This document shows positions 54,338 to 62,581 of a DNA stretch of 64,000 bases, one piece after another. The notes beneath the pieces are model-generated. The model was not told where the DNA came from, searched no databases, and worked only from the letters and a program-made list of their open reading frames with translations. Position 1 is the first letter of the stretch. Each line of letters opens with the position of its first letter. The position numbers and the translations under genes were made by a program. This DNA comes from Ornithinimicrobium sufpigmenti (GTDB lineage Bacteria; Actinomycetota; Actinomycetes; Actinomycetales; Dermatophilaceae): assembly GCF_004322775.1 (NCBI RefSeq), contig NZ_CP036403.1, positions 1,116,001-1,180,000 of the forward strand, in the 5' to 3' direction.

Positions 54338-57150
54338 AGATTCAGCGCTCCTACCTGGGTCAGGGCCCGTTCGGTGTGGACCGACTCCGGCTCGCTGATC
54401 GGGTGGATATTCGTGACGTTGACCGTGACCTGCCGTCCACCCGCGACCGCCGTACCGACGCCCTGCTCCAGCGGCTTGACCATCCCGGCCTGGATCATGG
54501 CGCGCAGCTGGTAAGCGCCGGCCTGGCCACCGAGGTCGAGCACGTCGTCAGCGTCGAGGACGTGCTCGCCGTTGGAGAGCCGGTAGGCCTGGCCGGTGTC
54601 GGTGTTGATGGCGGGGATGAGGTCGTCGCGGGGGCCGCCGGGACCGGTGACGGCACCGCCGTCTGCCATCTCGATCGCGCCACCGTCGGCACGACCGAAG
54701 GCACCCAGGATGGACCCGAATGCACCGATCGGGCCGGGTGCGGCACGTAGCGCGACAGACACCGACGACGGGATGCTGTTCAGGAAGCCCTGCAGGGTGG
54801 CGTAGGCGTCCCGCGTGGCTAGCCGGACCTGGGTGTCGACGAAGTCCGGCACGGCCCCGTAGGCCTCGGCCAGCCGGTACGCCTCATCCTTGGTGTAGCC
54901 CATCTGCCTCAGCTGGTCGACCAGCAGGCCGTAGGCCGTGCCCCAGCGGCCGTTGAGGGCGTCCTGGCCCTCTCCAGCTGCGATGGCGGCGTTCTGGGCG
55001 TCGTACATCGACCCCACGGCCGTCTGCAGCTGCTCGTGCAGCAGCGCACCCTTCTCGGTGCCGGTGTCGAACTGGCCGGACAGGTCGTCCAGGGCCAGGC
55101 CGTTCAGGTCCTCGACGGCCGCGCCGACGCCCTCGATGTCGCCCACCATGGCGTTGGTGAGGTCGTGCACGCGGGCCGACACGATCTCGTCCTCCAGGAA
55201 GGAGTTGAACGCCTCCTGCGCCGGGTCGATGCCGTTCTCGATCAGGCCCTCGCGCATGCCGTCGGCGGCCTGGTAGGCCTCCCAGCGGATGTCGCGCAGG
55301 CCACCGACGAGACCGTCGACGAACCCTTCCTCGACGTCGATGAGGCCCAGCTCGTTGGCGACCTCGATCAGGTGGTCCATCGACAGGATGGCCTGCACGA
55401 TGCCGAACTCGATGAAGTCACCGAACGCCTCCAGGCCGGAGGCGGCGAACTCGACGACGGCCGCACCGGCCTCGAAGGCCATGTTGGCGACGCCACCGAA
55501 GAACTCCATCACCCCGGCACGGTTGCCGCTGACCCAGGAGGCGAAGTCCTCCAGCGGGTCGGAGAACGCCATCGCGAGCGCGCCCTTGATACCGTCGGCC
55601 GCCAGCTCGATCTGGCGTTGTGCGGACTCGACCGCGGTGGCCGGGTTGTCGGCCAGGGCAGTCATGGCGGAGTCGAGCGCACCCTCGACCTGCCCCAGGT
55701 CAGTGACGGCCTTGGACGGGTCCAGGTTGAGGATGGCCGACCCCAGGTCCTCCCACTGGGTGCCGAAGAGAGCGACACCGGCGGCATTCCGCTCGACCGG
55801 GTCCTCCATGTCGCGCAGGCCGTCGAGGACCTGCTGCAGCCCCTCGGCCGCGCCCTCGCCGCCACGGGCGATCTTCGCGGTCATCTTCTCGGCGTTGAGG
55901 CCGATGGCTTCGAAGCCGTCCGCTGACGCCTCACTCGCGTCGGTCGCGCGGATCTGGAATTCCTTGAGGGCGTCCGCGACGAGGTCGGCGTTGCGGGCGC
56001 CGCCCTCCAGCCCCTGGTTGAGCATGCCGAGCGCGGTCTCGGCGTCCAGGCCGAGCCGCTCCATGAGCGCCGGGTACTCGATGAAGGTGTCGAGCAGGTC
56101 CTCGGCGGCGTTCGTGCCGGTCTGGAAGCCGCGGGTCAGGACGTCGAGGGCTTCGTCGGCGCTCTTGACGATGCCGGCGGACAGCATGACGTCGACGGCC
56201 TGCGCGACGCGTGCGGAGTCTTCCTCGCTGATGGTGGCGAGGGAGTCGAGCTGGCCGATGATCTGCTGGATCTCGGCGGTCGTGGCGTCGACGTCGATGA
56301 GGCCGATCTGCAGTGCGTTGCGGGCAGTGTCGAGGTTGGCCTCGATCGACTCCCCGAAGGCGTCGGCGTAGGCGTTGCCGGCGGCGCGGGCGAACCGGGC
56401 AGCGGTGGCTTCGTCGAGTCCGGTGCGAGCGCTGAACAGGTCACGCTGCAGCTCGACGTTGAGGCCGTCGCGGATCCCGTCGAGCAGGCCGGTGCCGATG
56501 GCCTGCCCGATCTTGATGACGGCCCCGGCGATGGGGATCGAGGCGAGGCCGGCGAGGATGCCCATGACCATGCCGTCGCCCATGCGACCGCCGGCGTCGT
56601 CACCGGCAGCGTCGGCCTTGTCGACGACGACGTCGATAGCGCCCTCGGCCTGGCCGGTGTCGGCCAGTACCTCCATCTCGGCGCGCATCCCCTGCAGGGC
56701 CTTGAGGCGGGACTCCGCGGACGCGAGGTTCTTCTCCGCCTTGGCGACGTCAGCCTGGACCTGCGTGGTCGGCTCCATGCGCGAGAGCACCTCGAGCTCG
56801 CGCTTGTGGTCGGTGATCTTCTTCTCGGCCCGCTCGATGTCGACGTCGACCTGCGGGTCGTACTCGCGGCGGGCGAGGTCTTCCAACTCGCCCTCGACGG
56901 CGTCGAGGGATGCCTCGGCACGGACGGTGTCGACGTCGAGGTCGACGGTGGCGTCCTGCACGCCTTCCAGGGACCCGACGAAGGTGTCGACGGCGGACTC
57001 GGCGGGTGCGGTGTCGACGTCGATCTTGAGCATCGGTGCCTGGCGGGCGCCGAGCTGGTCGAGCATCTGGTCGACGAGGGCGTACTTGCGGTCGAACTCG
57101 GTGATGTCGAAGTCGATGCCGCCGTGGATGGTGCCGAGGTCGAAGGACAC
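54334..57150 (-). CDS. Tail tape measure protein
   Basis: A 938-residue protein with the tape-measure plan: N-terminal MSFDLGTIHGGIDFDITEFD, a long helical region with heptad-like charge (ARREYDPQVDVDIERAEKKI; LASAESRLKALQGMRAEMEV), a membrane-active stretch (GILAGLASIPIAGAVIKIGQ) and a Gly/Asp-rich C-terminus. By the usual 1.5 angstrom per residue the tail would be about 140 nm. It begins 4 bases after the frameshift product of the assembly chaperone. Confidence 0.88.
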   Translation of the reverse strand: MSFDLGTIHGGIDFDITEFDRKYALVDQMLDQLGARQAPMLKIDVDTAPAESAVDTFVGSLEGVQDATVDLDVDTVRAEASLDAVEGELEDLARREYDPQVDVDIERAEKKITDHKRELEVLSRMEPTTQVQADVAKAEKNLASAESRLKALQGMRAEMEVLADTGQAEGAIDVVVDKADAAGDDAGGRMGDGMVMGILAGLASIPIAGAVIKIGQAIGTGLLDGIRDGLNVELQRDLFSARTGLDEATAARFARAAGNAYADAFGESIEANLDTARNALQIGLIDVDATTAEIQQIIGQLDSLATISEEDSARVAQAVDVMLSAGIVKSADEALDVLTRGFQTGTNAAEDLLDTFIEYPALMERLGLDAETALGMLNQGLEGGARNADLVADALKEFQIRATDASEASADGFEAIGLNAEKMTAKIARGGEGAAEGLQQVLDGLRDMEDPVERNAAGVALFGTQWEDLGSAILNLDPSKAVTDLGQVEGALDSAMTALADNPATAVESAQRQIELAADGIKGALAMAFSDPLEDFASWVSGNRAGVMEFFGGVANMAFEAGAAVVEFAASGLEAFGDFIEFGIVQAILSMDHLIEVANELGLIDVEEGFVDGLVGGLRDIRWEAYQAADGMREGLIENGIDPAQEAFNSFLEDEIVSARVHDLTNAMVGDIEGVGAAVEDLNGLALDDLSGQFDTGTEKGALLHEQLQTAVGSMYDAQNAAIAAGEGQDALNGRWGTAYGLLVDQLRQMGYTKDEAYRLAEAYGAVPDFVDTQVRLATRDAYATLQGFLNSIPSSVSVALRAAPGPIGAFGSILGAFGRADGGAIEMADGGAVTGPGGPRDDLIPAINTDTGQAYRLSNGEHVLDADDVLDLGGQAGAYQLRAMIQAGMVKPLEQGVGTAVAGGRQVTVNVTNIHPISEPESVHTERALTQVGALNL

Positions 57151-57154
57151 GTGT

Positions 57155-57828
57155 TCATCTCCTCCTGGTGGTGGCGCGCGAAGTGGGCGTCGTCGGGTCG
57201 AGCAGGAGGCGGCGTATGCGGGCCCTCAGCCAGCGCCAGGACCGGGGCAGGTCGTCGTCGAGGTCGATGCCGTAGACGGCGTGCAGGTCGGCCTCGACGA
57301 CTTCCCATGCGGTGAACAGGTCAGTCCAGCCGGCTGGTTCGGCGACGGAGGCGCGTCCGGTCAGGCGCTCGAGCTCTCCGGGTGGGATGTCGTACCAGTC
57401 GTAGAGTCCGGTGGCGGGGTCGTAGTTGCCTCGGCCGTAGTCGTCGAGGCTTTTCCCGACCCGGTCTCCTGCCTGGGGGTGTCGGGGTCCATGACGGCGC
57501 GGGCGGCGGTGTCGCTGCCGGTGACGATCCACACGTAGGCGGCGCGGGCGGCCTTGCGCAGCTCGGACAGGGGCACGTCGGCCTCCAGCATGGCGTCCCA
57601 GGCGGTGACGCCGTCGGGGCTGGTGCCGGACAGGGCGTCTTCGTCGAGGGAGCGGTCGAAGGTGTCGTAGCGTGCGGCCCGTTCCAGCGCGTAGGCGGGC
57701 GGGTCGGTCTGCTTGCGCTTGGCGAGGGTGATGACGTAGGACGCCTGCAGGGCGAGGCCGACCTTGGCGGGGGGCGAGTAGATGGTGAAGTCCTGGCCGT
57801 TGACGGTCAGGGTGAGGGTGTCGGACAC
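57155..57828 (-). CDS. Tail assembly chaperone, long form made by -1 frameshift
   Basis: Shares residues 1-126 with the short form, then slips back one base at GGGAAAA and continues KSLDDYGRGNYDPATGLYDW to a stop at 57155, giving about 224 residues. The extension resembles the T part of the lambda gpG/gpGT pair, which loads the tape measure during tail assembly. The extension frame has no start codon of its own near the site, supporting frameshifting. Confidence 0.82.
57361..57828 (-). CDS. Tail assembly chaperone, short form
   Basis: A 155-residue protein (MSDTLTLTVNGQDFTIYSPP) read without frameshifting; the last 29 residues after the slip site are low-complexity Thr/Pro/Ser, typical of the unshifted tail. 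It lies between major tail protein and tape measure, the universal siphovirus position. Confidence 0.82.
   Translation of the reverse strand: MSDTLTLTVNGQDFTIYSPPAKVGLALQASYVITLAKRKQTDPPAYALERAARYDTFDRSLDEDALSGTSPDGVTAWDAMLEADVPLSELRKAARAAYVWIVTGSDTAARAVMDPDTPRQETGSGKASTTTAEATTTPPPDSTTGTTSHPESSSA
57451..57457 (-). other. GGGAAAA slippery heptamer
   Basis: On the minus strand the zero frame reads G GGA AAA, the X-XXY-YYZ form needed for tandem tRNA slippage by -1. It occurs at codons 125-126 of the chaperone gene, in the overlap of the two frames. Confidence 0.85.
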
Positions 57829-57873
57829 GGGTCTCTCCTGGGGTGCTCACGGGTCGGTCACGGGCCTGGGGGT

Positions 57874-57915
57874 GGCACCGCCTGGCCCGACCCGTGACGA
57901 GGGCCAGGCGGTGCC
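57874..57915 (-). terminator. Hairpin after the major tail protein gene
   Basis: A 15-bp perfect stem, 57874-57888 with 57901-57915, and a 12-base loop. It lies 23 bases after the major tail protein stop, which would lower expression of downstream tail genes relative to this abundant protein. Confidence 0.75.
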
Positions 57916-57937
57916 GGACTGGGGTGCCCCCGCGGGG

Positions 57938-58408
57938 TCAGGGGGCGGTGGGGTTGGCGACCTCGCGGTCCGCGCCCTGCACGTTCAGGGTGATGTTGAC
58001 CGCCTGCAGCGCCGTGCCGACACCACCCTGCGGTGCCCACTGCACGTAGGCCTCCGCCTCGTAGGACTCGGCCTCAGGGAAGGCGGTGTCCCAGTAGTAG
58101 ACCTCGATCAGGTCGCTCTGCTCCGAGGCGATGCGCAGGGCCTCCTGGCCGGCGTCGTAGGCGGAGCCGTCGTTGCGGCGCAGCACGGTCGCGGTGACGG
58201 TGATCTTGGCCTGCACCGGCACGTCGGAGCCGTAGAACCCGCTGTTGAAGTCGGAGTTGTCGGCGGTGGTGGTGGGCCGGGTGCGGGCGAAGGAGTTGAG
58301 GCCGGCGACGGGGATGCGACTGCCCTCCTCAGCGCCCTTGACGGCGAGGCGCCAGGTGCTGTTGGGGGAGGCCTCGCGGGCGGTGATCTCCGGGATGGTG
58401 ACGGACAT
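57938..58408 (-). CDS. Major tail protein
   Basis: A 156-residue protein starting MSVTIPEITAREASPNSTWR at ATG 58408 with AGGAGG upstream; the frame runs upstream to 58450 without sense. It is beta-rich, with a C-terminal VQWAPQGGVGTALQAVNITL typical of tail-tube subunits. Its position, strong ribosome site and following terminator fit the most abundant tail protein. Confidence 0.8.
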   Translation of the reverse strand: MSVTIPEITAREASPNSTWRLAVKGAEEGSRIPVAGLNSFARTRPTTTADNSDFNSGFYGSDVPVQAKITVTATVLRRNDGSAYDAGQEALRIASEQSDLIEVYYWDTAFPEAESYEAEAYVQWAPQGGVGTALQAVNITLNVQGADREVANPTAP

Positions 58409-58484
58409 GGTGGGTTTCCTCCTGGTGGGGCGTTTCCTTGTGGGGGTCACCGGGCCAGGAGGCTGTCCTGCCCGGGGTTCGTGG

Positions 58485-58928
58485 CTACCTGGTGTGCGCG
58501 GTGGGGGCGTCGAGCAGCAGGTAGTAGTTGGCGCTGGCTTCGGTGCGGTGGTCGCCGTCGGCGCCGAGCGTCCCGTGGCTGGCGCGGTAGGCCTTGTGCA
58601 CCTTCACGCCACCGAGGACCAGGCCCTCCGCGCCGTGGAGCAGTTGGTAGATCGCGTCGTCGAGGTCGTCCACGTCGAGAGGGTCGTACTGGGCACCTCG
58701 GGTCCGGACCTGCATGCCCTGCACGCGGTGACCTTCGACCGTGTCGGCGACGGTGTAGGGCGTGAGCGCGATGATCCGGTCGGGCTGGGGCGGGACGGCC
58801 TTGGTGGTGATGCCGGTGGCGCCCTTGAGGAAGACGCCGACGGGGGACCATGTGCCGAGCCAATGGGCGTGCAGGTGCTCGGCGAGGCCGACAGTGAGTC
58901 GGCGAGTGAGGTCAGGCGGTGTCGCCAC
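58485..58928 (-). CDS. Tail terminator-like protein
   Basis: A 147-residue protein in the tail terminator position (just before the major tail protein). It starts at GTG 58928 inside the previous gene (17-base overlap). RTEASANYYLLLDAPTAH near the end and DDLDDAIYQLLHGAEG in the middle fit the small alpha/beta fold of phage connector/terminator proteins. Exact family not certain. Confidence 0.65.
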   Translation of the reverse strand: MATPPDLTRRLTVGLAEHLHAHWLGTWSPVGVFLKGATGITTKAVPPQPDRIIALTPYTVADTVEGHRVQGMQVRTRGAQYDPLDVDDLDDAIYQLLHGAEGLVLGGVKVHKAYRASHGTLGADGDHRTEASANYYLLLDAPTAHTR

Positions 58929-59253
58929 CGGGCTCGCCCTCGACCTCGGGGACGACCTCGTCCTGGCCGATGGTCGGCAGGTCGGCGGCGTTGATGGCCT
59001 CGATGATCTGTGCCTTCTTGACCTTTGTCGGGGAGTCGATGCCGCGCTGGGCGGCGAGCTCGCGCAGCTCCTTGACGGTCAGGTCCTCCAGGGCGTTGCC
59101 CTGCGCCTGCTCGGTGACGCGGTAGCCGTTGCGCTCCCACCTACGGCGGGTCAGGTCCTCGGGCGCCTCCGCGACGCCGTCCTTGAAGGCGAGGGTGGTG
59201 CGGCCGATGCGGGCGGAGCCGGTGTAGCCGGGGCGGGGGTGGTGGACGTGCAT
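58912..59253 (-). CDS. Phage protein with SAP/Rho-N-like C-terminal motif
   Basis: A 113-residue protein. Residues 9-50 (GYTGSARIGRTTLAFKDGVA then RWERNGYRVTEQAQ) resemble the first part of the protein at 60904-61329. Residues 55-90 (LEDLTVKELRELAAQRGIDS followed by PTKVKKAQIIEAI) form a helix-extended-helix SAP/Rho-N-like DNA-binding motif. It lies among connector genes. Function unknown. Confidence 0.65.
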   Translation of the reverse strand: MHVHHPRPGYTGSARIGRTTLAFKDGVAEAPEDLTRRRWERNGYRVTEQAQGNALEDLTVKELRELAAQRGIDSPTKVKKAQIIEAINAADLPTIGQDEVVPEVEGEPGGDTA

Positions 59254-59261
59254 GATGCCTC

Positions 59262-59608
59262 CTACTGGACGAGGTTGGTGCGGATCGCCTGGGTGACGAT
59301 GGCGCGGATGACGGGCTGCTCGGTGACCATGGGGCCGCTCTAGGTACTTGGCGCCGCCGCCGCGGGGGTGGTGCCAGGTCAGCTCTTCGTGCTGACGAGC
59401 GGCGTACGGGGTGTCGAAGGAGACGATGGCCTGGGTGCCGTCGTGCGTGACGGCGGCACTGTTGCGCAGGGTGGACTCGTCGACGGGCGCGGACTGCTGG
59501 GCGACGCCCTTGAGGTGTTCGGCGGCGAGGTAGACGCCGCGTTCGGTGCCGTCGTGGACGGCCTGTCGGGGGGTCGCGGGTGGGGCGGGTGCGCCTGAAA
59601 GTAGCCAT
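59262..59608 (-). pseudogene. HK97 gp10-like minor head-tail protein, two apparent +1 shifts
   Basis: The gene starts at ATG 59608 after GGGGAGG (MATFRRTRPTRD), but sense then moves frame at a run of six Gs (59568-59573) into RQAVHDGTERGVYLAAEHLK and SAPVDESTLRNSAAV, and moves again at four Gs (59331-59334) into MVTEQPVIRAIVTQAI, ending at 59262. Removing one base at each run gives a single 114-residue protein of the HK97 gp10-like type. Position between head closure and terminator genes fits. Either both shifts are sequencing errors or the prophage head-tail joint is inactivated. Confidence 0.7.
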
Positions 59609-59620
59609 CGTGGCCTCCCC

Positions 59621-59962
59621 CTATTCGCAGGCTGCCTCGACGTGCTCGGGCATGTCGTCCAGGCCGGGCGTAGTGGCGACGGACCGGGACAGGATGGTCG
59701 TCTCGTCGCCGCTGGGGAGCGTGACGCGGGAGCCCGGGGTCAGGGCGTCGGCCTGGGCTACGCGGGCGACGATGGTGGTGGAGGACACGGCCTCGGTACC
59801 GTCCGCGGCGCGCACTAGGCGGGTCTCCTCGTCGACGAGTACGCCGGTGCCGTCCTCGGGGGTGAGGGTGACGGGTTCGGCGTAGATGGGCCCGTAGGAG
59901 CCGGTGCCGAGCTTGGTGCGGACGGTGATGGTGTGGGCGAGGAAGTCCTCGAGCTCGTCCAT
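59621..59962 (-). CDS. Head closure/stopper-like protein
   Basis: A 113-residue beta-rich protein: HTITVRTKLGTGSYGPIYAE, VTLTPEDGTGVLVDEETRLV, VTLPSGDETTILSRSVA. The early tyrosine-glycine and strand pattern match the small head-completion proteins (gp16/SPP1-like) that sit in this order. Family assignment by position and pattern. Confidence 0.65.
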   Translation of the reverse strand: MDELEDFLAHTITVRTKLGTGSYGPIYAEPVTLTPEDGTGVLVDEETRLVRAADGTEAVSSTTIVARVAQADALTPGSRVTLPSGDETTILSRSVATTPGLDDMPEHVEAACE

Positions 59963-59965
59963 GGG

Positions 59966-60394
59966 TCAGCCCCAGGCGGTGACGGGTCCGCCGAGCAGGC
60001 CGGCGTCGGCGAGGATCATCCGCGACGCGTCGCAGAGCAGCGTGGCTGCCTCGGTCTTGGCCTGGGTCGCGGACGCGGCGTCGTAGGAGACCGACACGGA
60101 CCGCATCGACTTCGAGGTCACCACCCTGTCCGTCACACCCACGGATCCGGCGTCGGGGCTCACCTTGGCGGCGTGCCAGACGAGGACCTGCTCGACGGTG
60201 GCGTCACGGAATGCCGCTGCGACGTCCTCGTCGGAGGGCAGGCCGGCGGAGGTGGTGTCGTAGACGGCGGTGCGGGTGGCGTGCCGGACCCAGCGGGACG
60301 CGACGGTCAGCAGCCGGGCGACGTTGTCGGGCAGCTGCTGGTCACTCGTCAGGGCGTTGTCGACGTCGGTTTCGGTGGCGTAGGTCAGGGCCAC
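59966..60394 (-). CDS. Head-tail connector protein, HK97 gp6-like
   Basis: A 142-residue helical protein: ALTYATETDVDNALTSDQQL, LLTVASRWVRHATRTAVYDT, AAFRDATVEQVLVWHAAK and a C-terminal DASRMILADAGLLG. This resembles gp6-like connectors. GTG 60394 has GGAGG 6 bases upstream; the longer open frame to 60538 is not coding by sense. It follows a terminator hairpin and a 210-base gap. Confidence 0.65.
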   Translation of the reverse strand: MALTYATETDVDNALTSDQQLPDNVARLLTVASRWVRHATRTAVYDTTSAGLPSDEDVAAAFRDATVEQVLVWHAAKVSPDAGSVGVTDRVVTSKSMRSVSVSYDAASATQAKTEAATLLCDASRMILADAGLLGGPVTAWG

Positions 60395-60550
60395 GGTGCA
60401 CCTCCAGGGGTAGTGGGGCGGGCGCAGGGCGCGCTGCTGCAAGGGGTGAAAGGACCGGGCGTGGGACCCCTCAAGCGGCCTTCGTGCGTGGCTTCGATGC
60501 GCAGGTGCGTGCCCGGCGCACGTTGACGCCCACCCCACGAGTTCTGGGTG

Positions 60551-60593
60551 CCACCCCGCCCGGCCAGCCGTGGTGCCGGGTCGGGCGGGGTGG
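60551..60593 (-). terminator. Hairpin in the gap between phage genes
   Basis: CCACCCCGCCCG (60551-60562) pairs with CGGGCGGGGTGG (60582-60593), a 12-bp stem 11 bases past the stop of the gene at 60605. The rest of the gap 60395-60604 shows no coding sense on either strand. Confidence 0.7.
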
Positions 60594-60604
60594 ACTTCGG
60601 AGGG

Positions 60605-60907
60605 TCAGCCCTCGGGGTCGGGCTCCGGCGGCACCGTGCCCGGCTGCCAGTCGGCCAGGTGCGCGTGCTCGTCCGCGTCCTGGGTGGCCGGGTCGGACGA
60701 CACGGCACCGGGACGGATGGGCCGGACGCCCTGGGAGGCGTGGATCTCGGGGGAGACCACGGTCGGGCCGTGCGGGTTGCCCAGCTGGCCGGGCTCGCCC
60801 GCGTTGGTCGGGGCGAGGAAGTCGCCGGGCCGGGGGTCGACGGCGGCGTCGCGCAGGCGCGTGCCGATCTGCTCGTCGGTGACGTCGCGGGGGTCCATGA
60901 CGCTCAT
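60605..60907 (-). CDS. Hypothetical phage protein
   Basis: A 100-residue acidic, proline-rich protein (MSVMDPRDVTDEQIGTRLRD; DADEHAHLADWQPGT) with no recognised domain. ATG overlaps the previous stop by 4 bases, so it is translated with the gene before it. Probably a minor head or accessory protein. Confidence 0.6.
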   Translation of the reverse strand: MSVMDPRDVTDEQIGTRLRDAAVDPRPGDFLAPTNAGEPGQLGNPHGPTVVSPEIHASQGVRPIRPGAVSSDPATQDADEHAHLADWQPGTVPPEPDPEG

Positions 60908-61329
60908 GCGGCGTCACCGCCATCCACGCCGCCGGCCTGGCCGTCCTGCTTGGCCTTCTCGGCGGCCTCACGCTCCGCGGCCTCCTTGGCGGCCGCCTCG
61001 CGCTTGGCGACGTAGGCCTCGGCCCACTCGCGGACGCCCTTACGGGCCTTGCCGTCCGCCTCCGCACCGACGACCCGGGCGCGCTCCTCATCGTCGATGT
61101 CGTCACGCTCGAGGTACTCGACGACCTGCTCCTGGTTGTGGCTGGCCGGGTCGAACAGGCCCTCGTCCTCCTGGGCCTCGTCCTCGACGGTGTAGCCGCG
61201 GGCCTCCAGGTAGGCGCGCTGCCCGGCGGACAGCTCGTCCACCTCGGCCACGCCGTCCTTGAACTCCACGGCAGTCGGGCCGATGACGGACCGGCCGGTG
61301 TACTTCTCGATCGGGCTGGTGATCTTCAT
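60904..61329 (-). CDS. Phage head-region protein with charged helical C-terminus
   Basis: A 141-residue protein. Residues 1-52 (KYTGRSVIGPTAVEFKDGVA; LEARGYTVEDEAQ) match the start of the protein at 58912-59253 in spacing and sequence. Residues 70-130 are a very charged helix (VEYLERDDIDDEERARVVGA; KREAAAKEAAEREAAEKAKQ). Function unknown. Confidence 0.6.
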   Translation of the reverse strand: MKITSPIEKYTGRSVIGPTAVEFKDGVAEVDELSAGQRAYLEARGYTVEDEAQEDEGLFDPASHNQEQVVEYLERDDIDDEERARVVGAEADGKARKGVREWAEAYVAKREAAAKEAAEREAAEKAKQDGQAGGVDGGDAA

Positions 61330-61345
61330 GGTGGCCCTCCTGGGC

Positions 61346-61531
61346 TCAGTCGGACTTGCGGACGATGGACTGCCACCAGCGGAAGGACGCCACGACAGCG
61401 CCGTCCTTCCACACCTGCAGCGACCCGTCCGGGCCGTTGTAGTCGAGACTGTCGGCCTCGACCGTGGTCTGGTTGTCCATGTCGGTGGTGATGACGTAGG
61501 TGCCGGGCTCGTTCATCCCGTAGACGCTCAT
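61346..61531 (-). CDS. 61-residue phage protein following the major capsid gene
   Basis: MSVYGMNEPGTYVITTDMDN then QTTVEADSLDYNGPDGSLQV and a basic end. It is beta-rich and ends 17 bases before the next gene. Could be a small capsid decoration protein, by position only. Confidence 0.55.
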   Translation of the reverse strand: MSVYGMNEPGTYVITTDMDNQTTVEADSLDYNGPDGSLQVWKDGAVVASFRWWQSIVRKSD

Positions 61532-61551
61532 AGGGCCTCCTGCCCGCCAGG

Positions 61552-61581
61552 GGCGGGGCGCAGATCACTCCACGCCCCGCC
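61552..61581 (-). terminator. Hairpin after the major capsid gene
   Basis: GGCGGGGCG (61552-61560) pairs with CGCCCCGCC (61573-61581); 9-bp stem starting 8 bases past the major capsid stop. Confidence 0.65.
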
Positions 61582-61588
61582 AGGTGAG

Positions 61589-62542
61589 TCAGCCCGCGGG
61601 GGCGACCCGGACCGACCGGGCGACCGCCGCGGCCTTCGTCTTCTTCAGCGCGACCGCGACCGGGCCCATCTCGACCTCACCGGTCTTGACGGCGCCGGCC
61701 TTGGTGAAGTCCGGCAGCCACGTCTGCACCAGCGGCGCCCCGGCCATCGAGACGCCGTGGAAGGCGTCCAGGCCGAAGCGGACCGCGTACAGCTCGGTGA
61801 CGCCCGCGGTGACCGGGATGACGTCGGCGTTGGTGCCGGCGCGCTTGCCCGCGTCGATGAGGCGGGCGCCGCCGTAGGACTCGACGTAGGTGTCCCGCGG
61901 CCCGGGGGTGCGGGTGTACATCGACGTGCGGCGCGCGGCGGAGCGCACCTTGGCCAGGGCGCGGCGGTTGGTGAGGATCGCGCCGGGCTCGCCGTCCAGC
62001 AGCGCCAGGATCTCGTCGAGGGCGTCGAGCACGGCGAACGAGGCGTCCTCGTTCATCGCGGCCGACCAGTCGATGGTCTCGGTGACCTCGGTCGTGGACC
62101 CGGCGAGGGCCTTGGACAGGCCGTCGAAGGAGTCCTCGTCCGCCGAGCTGTCGCCGTGGATGACGGCGTGGCCGAACTCGGCCTGGGTGGCGCGGATCTT
62201 GTTGGACATCTGCAGCGCGACCTCACCGGACGCGGCGGGGCCGACGCGGCCGAGGACGCGGTCGATCTGGAAGGACCCGCCGAGGGGCTTGAGGTCCACG
62301 GAGTGCTTGGTCGTGGTGACCTCGGTCGGCGTGTACTCGTGGTTGATCGCGCGGAACGCCGCGGTGCCGAGGGTGGCCAGACGGCGGTAGCCGTAGGTCA
62401 GGGTGCCGCCACCGCCGACGGGGTTGACCACGTCGTCGAAGGTGAGCAGGTCCATGATCTGGTTGGTGCGGAACTCGTCGATGACGGCGAGGTCGACGTC
62501 GTCGACCGCGTTCTGCTGGGCCTGGGCAAGGGAAACGGGCAT
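61589..62542 (-). CDS. Major capsid protein, HK97 fold
   Basis: A 317-residue protein in the major capsid position, directly after the scaffold. It contains FRTNQIMDLLTFDDVVNPVG, GGTLTYGYRRLATLGTAAFR, EVALQMSNKIRATQAEFGHA (spine helix), GDSSADEDSFDGLSKAL and a P-domain-like AILTNRRALAKVRSAAR. Such features are standard for HK97-fold capsids of about 310 residues. No protease gene is between scaffold and capsid. Confidence 0.85.
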   Translation of the reverse strand: MPVSLAQAQQNAVDDVDLAVIDEFRTNQIMDLLTFDDVVNPVGGGGTLTYGYRRLATLGTAAFRAINHEYTPTEVTTTKHSVDLKPLGGSFQIDRVLGRVGPAASGEVALQMSNKIRATQAEFGHAVIHGDSSADEDSFDGLSKALAGSTTEVTETIDWSAAMNEDASFAVLDALDEILALLDGEPGAILTNRRALAKVRSAARRTSMYTRTPGPRDTYVESYGGARLIDAGKRAGTNADVIPVTAGVTELYAVRFGLDAFHGVSMAGAPLVQTWLPDFTKAGAVKTGEVEMGPVAVALKKTKAAAVARSVRVAPAG

Positions 62543-62581
62543 GTGCTTCTCCTAGGTGAGGAGGGGTGGGTTGGTGGAGGG

